DNA from: Apostichopus japonicus
Taxonomy: Eukaryota > Echinodermata > Holothuroidea > Aspidochirotida > Stichopodidae
Direction: 5' to 3'
Assembly: GCF_037975245.1 (NCBI RefSeq)
Contig: NC_092573.1
Location: 13,786,001-13,850,000 of the forward strand
DNA length: 64,000 nt
Each line of letters opens with the position of its first letter. The stretch's first letter is position 1. Both the position numbers and the translations under genes were made by a program. This document shows, piece by piece, positions 61,723-64,000 of the stretch. Below the pieces are notes generated by a model, which had not been told where the DNA came from, did no database searches, and saw only the letters and a program-made list of their open reading frames with translations.

Positions 61723-63275
61723 CTGATTAAAAAAGACACAAATGGAAGGAAAATTACTATTTGTCATGACTACAAATACATGTAAACAGAGATGCAATTC
61801 TTTGCTTTCATTTTATCAATCGTAGAGTATGTATGTGGTTAGTATCTTCATATATGTTTACACACCACAGCGAGAGAGAGAGAAAGGACAAATTCATACA
61901 GATTATACTAACATCTAAACTGCTTATCACTTCTTAAGAGAAGATTATCTCGCATCGAATGTTTGAAAGTCATTCAGAATGTCATACAATAGTTCTCTAT
62001 ACATGGAATAGGGCTTTACAATTCGTAATCAAAGACCAGACCAAAGATAACCTTCAACTTTAAGAAAATTATGATTGTTCACAAAAGCTCACCTTAATTG
62101 CCGGTGGACAACGAACACCATCTAAACTTGCCCTTTGACCCTTGCCGACCTTGTAGACTATGGTTTCCAGGCATTCCTTTTGAAATGGGAATCTTCCCGC
62201 CAATAACTCGAACAGTATCGTACTGCAAATGAGAACATCATACAGGTAATTATGCAAATTATGCAAATATGCATATTCATTATTTGATTTGTACATAATG
62301 CATATTATACATATCATAAATTTTCAGCAATATGCACAAACTCAGACATATTACTTCTTTCAATATGGAGACTCACATGTTTGTATTTATACATTTTCAA
62401 ACAGTATTCGTCTATCAAAGCACAAACTTTGACTTTACTCTGGTTAATTAAACTTACCCAAATGCGAATACATCTGAGGCGGGTGTCTTAGCGTTGTTGT
62501 ATTTCAAGTTTGGGGGATGCACCGCCGCTCCTCGTAACGTTTCTGGCGGTAGGTATTGTATTTCGCCTTTCTGTAGGCATGCATAATTTGGTCTGTGTAA
62601 GCAAGAAGAAATAGCACATACATTTATAAGATTTTCCTTCATCCAACCTTTCCTTTTGCAATTTTAAGACTGGTTTTTGTTTTCTTCTTACATTTAACAT
62701 AGACTTGATGGTATGTGGCAAGTAGATGAATTTTCTGCATTGCTTATGTATCTCTCTGTTTTAGTTGGATGGGTGTTGCCAGTAGATGGACACTATTTAC
62801 ATATCTCTGATGGGGTGTGGCCAGTACATCTCCGCTGTTTTTTATATCTTCTTGTAAACATATCAATATACTCTGTACTATGTTCATGCAGTCTTCATGC
62901 TTGTCACTATAGCAACCAAGTAACACTGAACGGTATTAAAATGTCACATTTCATCTTAGATTTTTTTTTCAACTTTTTCAAAGTAATTAATATATTAACG
63001 ATATGACAACAATTTATACATATGCATCATTTTTGTATGTAAAGCTGTACCTCTCATATTCGTCCGTTAAACAATGAGCATCTCCCATCATATCAATCTT
63101 GACCTTTGCCTCGAGGAAAACTGTTCGTGAACTCAGGTGGGGCACCATGATGTCTTTAGCATGGAGGTAGCTCATACCCTGGGCAATCTGTCTGGCCACG
63201 TTTACCCTGGATGATAGGGACATTTTACCGCACTCCACATGAATCCGTTTGTAAAGGGAGGGACCTTTATGGATG
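61642..63275 (-). CDS. KSR: KSR-like pseudokinase (kinase suppressor of Ras), C-terminal lobe
   Basis: KSR scaffolds Raf, MEK and ERK at the membrane in Ras signalling. Four exons join in frame on the minus strand (63275-63051, 62592-62458, 62222-62093, 61722-61642) to about 190 residues of a kinase C lobe. Family marks: ARQIAQGMSYLHAKDI, PPETLRG as the APE-like motif, SDVFAFGTILFELLAGRFPF, ETIVYKVGKGQRASL, and CWTLKPEGRPSFSSIL, each close to fly or human KSR. Unlike human KSR, which keeps HKD, KSKN and DFG, this protein reads VPH at HRD, SSRT at the catalytic-loop Asn, and MMG at DFG, so phosphotransfer should be impossible. The CA1-CA4 regions and N lobe lie off the right edge; the final exon was not found. 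Another diverged TKL pseudokinase is the alternative. Confidence 0.75.
62093..62222 (-). CDS. KSR: KSR-like exon, helices F-G
   Basis: 130 bp, acceptor TTTGCAG|T, donor AAG|GTGAGC. TILFELLAGRFPFQKECLET then IVYKVGKGQRASL, matching fly KSR's WFELLCGEF and IIWQVGRGMKQSL. Confidence 0.78.
62458..62592 (-). CDS. KSR: KSR-like exon with the PPE activation-segment end
   Basis: 135 bp, acceptor ACACAG|A, donor TTTGG|GTAAGT. GEIQYLPPETLRG, then a PPNLKYNNAKTPASDVFAFG stretch, with the insertion before SDV typical of KSR. Conserved Asp of the F helix present (SDVFAFG). Confidence 0.78.
63051..63275 (-). CDS. KSR: KSR-like exon with degenerate catalytic loop
   Basis: 225 bp between acceptor CACAG|C and donor AGAG|GTACAG. 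KGPSLYKRI aligns with KGRTLYSFV just after the KSR hinge, followed by YLHAKDIMVPHLSSRTVFLE and KVKIDMMGD. HRD and DFG are both lost here. Ends in phase 2. Confidence 0.78.
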
Positions 63276-64000
63276 CTGTGATTAACAAAAGGGGGAAGAA
63301 AAAAATAATAATTGTTGGAAATGTCATGAACGAGTTTAAATATATGTCAGTTTGTAAATATGACCAAAAATCCCCCATAATATAAAGAAAACATATATAT
63401 ATATAAAATAATAAGTTTCCAAAAAATAAAATGATTTTATAACATTGGATTCACCTATACGCAGACATATTGTGTCATGTTGCTTGGGAGGGTAAAAACC
63501 CTTTGTAGTTTTTTTTTGTGACACAAAAGGACAGCATATTTTGCATTTCAAGTGTAATTTTCGAGGCGGAACAAGCTCGTTATATCTGTTAGAACTACAA
63601 CCCCGAATAAATTTCTAACCCGCGTATATGCATAGCGTGTCAGCCGAGATGTAAAATTTGGACATGTGTGATGCAACATTTTACATACGTTTATACTCAA
63701 ATTGAAATCTGTACAACCATTTAAGGTAATAGCGTCGTAATATTGTCGAGGAAGAGTATTTTCTCACGTTTTACTAAATTCCCACACGAATATCCAACCT
63801 AATTCCAGCCCATTTGTCGCCAACACAGGCCCTAGGTGTTATACTGCCCGACAATCGCTTTGAATATTGTATAACGGAATTAATCGATAACATAACCATG
63901 GAGTAAGAGACTCCATGATATAACCAAAGTTATACGCAGGCAGCGTGTTTCTGTGATGAAATGTTATTTGACTGACCATAATCTACCTGATGATTGTAGC
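63276..64000. other. Upstream intron of the KSR-like gene
   Basis: No N-lobe exon (glycine loop, VAIK/VAIR or hinge) was seen, so the preceding exon should lie beyond the right edge. Confidence 0.4.

Overview
The window reads as animal nuclear DNA: protein-coding sequence lies in short exons with GT-AG borders, spread among long AT-rich introns full of transposon relics, SINEs, microsatellites and long G/C runs. Gene content (CCT3, a CDC34-type E2, a KSR-family pseudokinase, a P2X7-type zinc-binding domain fragment) and the mix of hAT-like MITEs, TTAA-flanked MITEs, tRNA-derived SINEs and L2/CR1-like LINE tails suggest a marine invertebrate. An echinoderm such as a sea cucumber is my best guess, but that is inference.

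Layout. 1-15936 (minus strand): the 5' part of a UBE2R/CDC34 ubiquitin-conjugating enzyme gene, three coding exons, the rest running off the left edge. Its introns hold tandem arrays (129 bp, 38 bp, 24 bp, and a ~100 bp hairpin satellite), a hAT-like MITE and a frameshifted P2X7-type domain fragment on the opposite strand. Two perfect CRE palindromes lie upstream of its start codon. 16000-23300: repeat-rich intergenic DNA with a MITE, a SINE, a LINE tail, a 14-bp minisatellite, and a ~150-bp tandem array carrying DR4 nuclear-receptor-type sites. 23357-41753 (plus strand): the complete CCT3 gene (chaperonin TCP-1 subunit gamma), 16 coding exons that join into one 551-residue frame. 41754-61430: 3' UTR, then gene-poor DNA with MITEs, a 1.25-kb local tandem duplication, SINEs and a foldback element. 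61642-63275 (minus strand): four exons for the C-terminal part of a KSR-like pseudokinase, continuing off the right edge.

The three genes are housekeeping or signalling genes with no operon-like link: protein folding, ubiquitin transfer, and Ras-Raf-MEK scaffolding.

The strongest unusual signal is a dispersed 23-25 bp near-perfect palindrome (arms CAGGGAGTT and AACTCCCTG). It occurs five times, four times between exact 7-bp direct repeats and once between 7-mers differing at one base. Two copies have a related uninserted site in the same window with only one copy of the 7-mer. It behaves like an extremely small mobile element, far smaller than ordinary MITEs.
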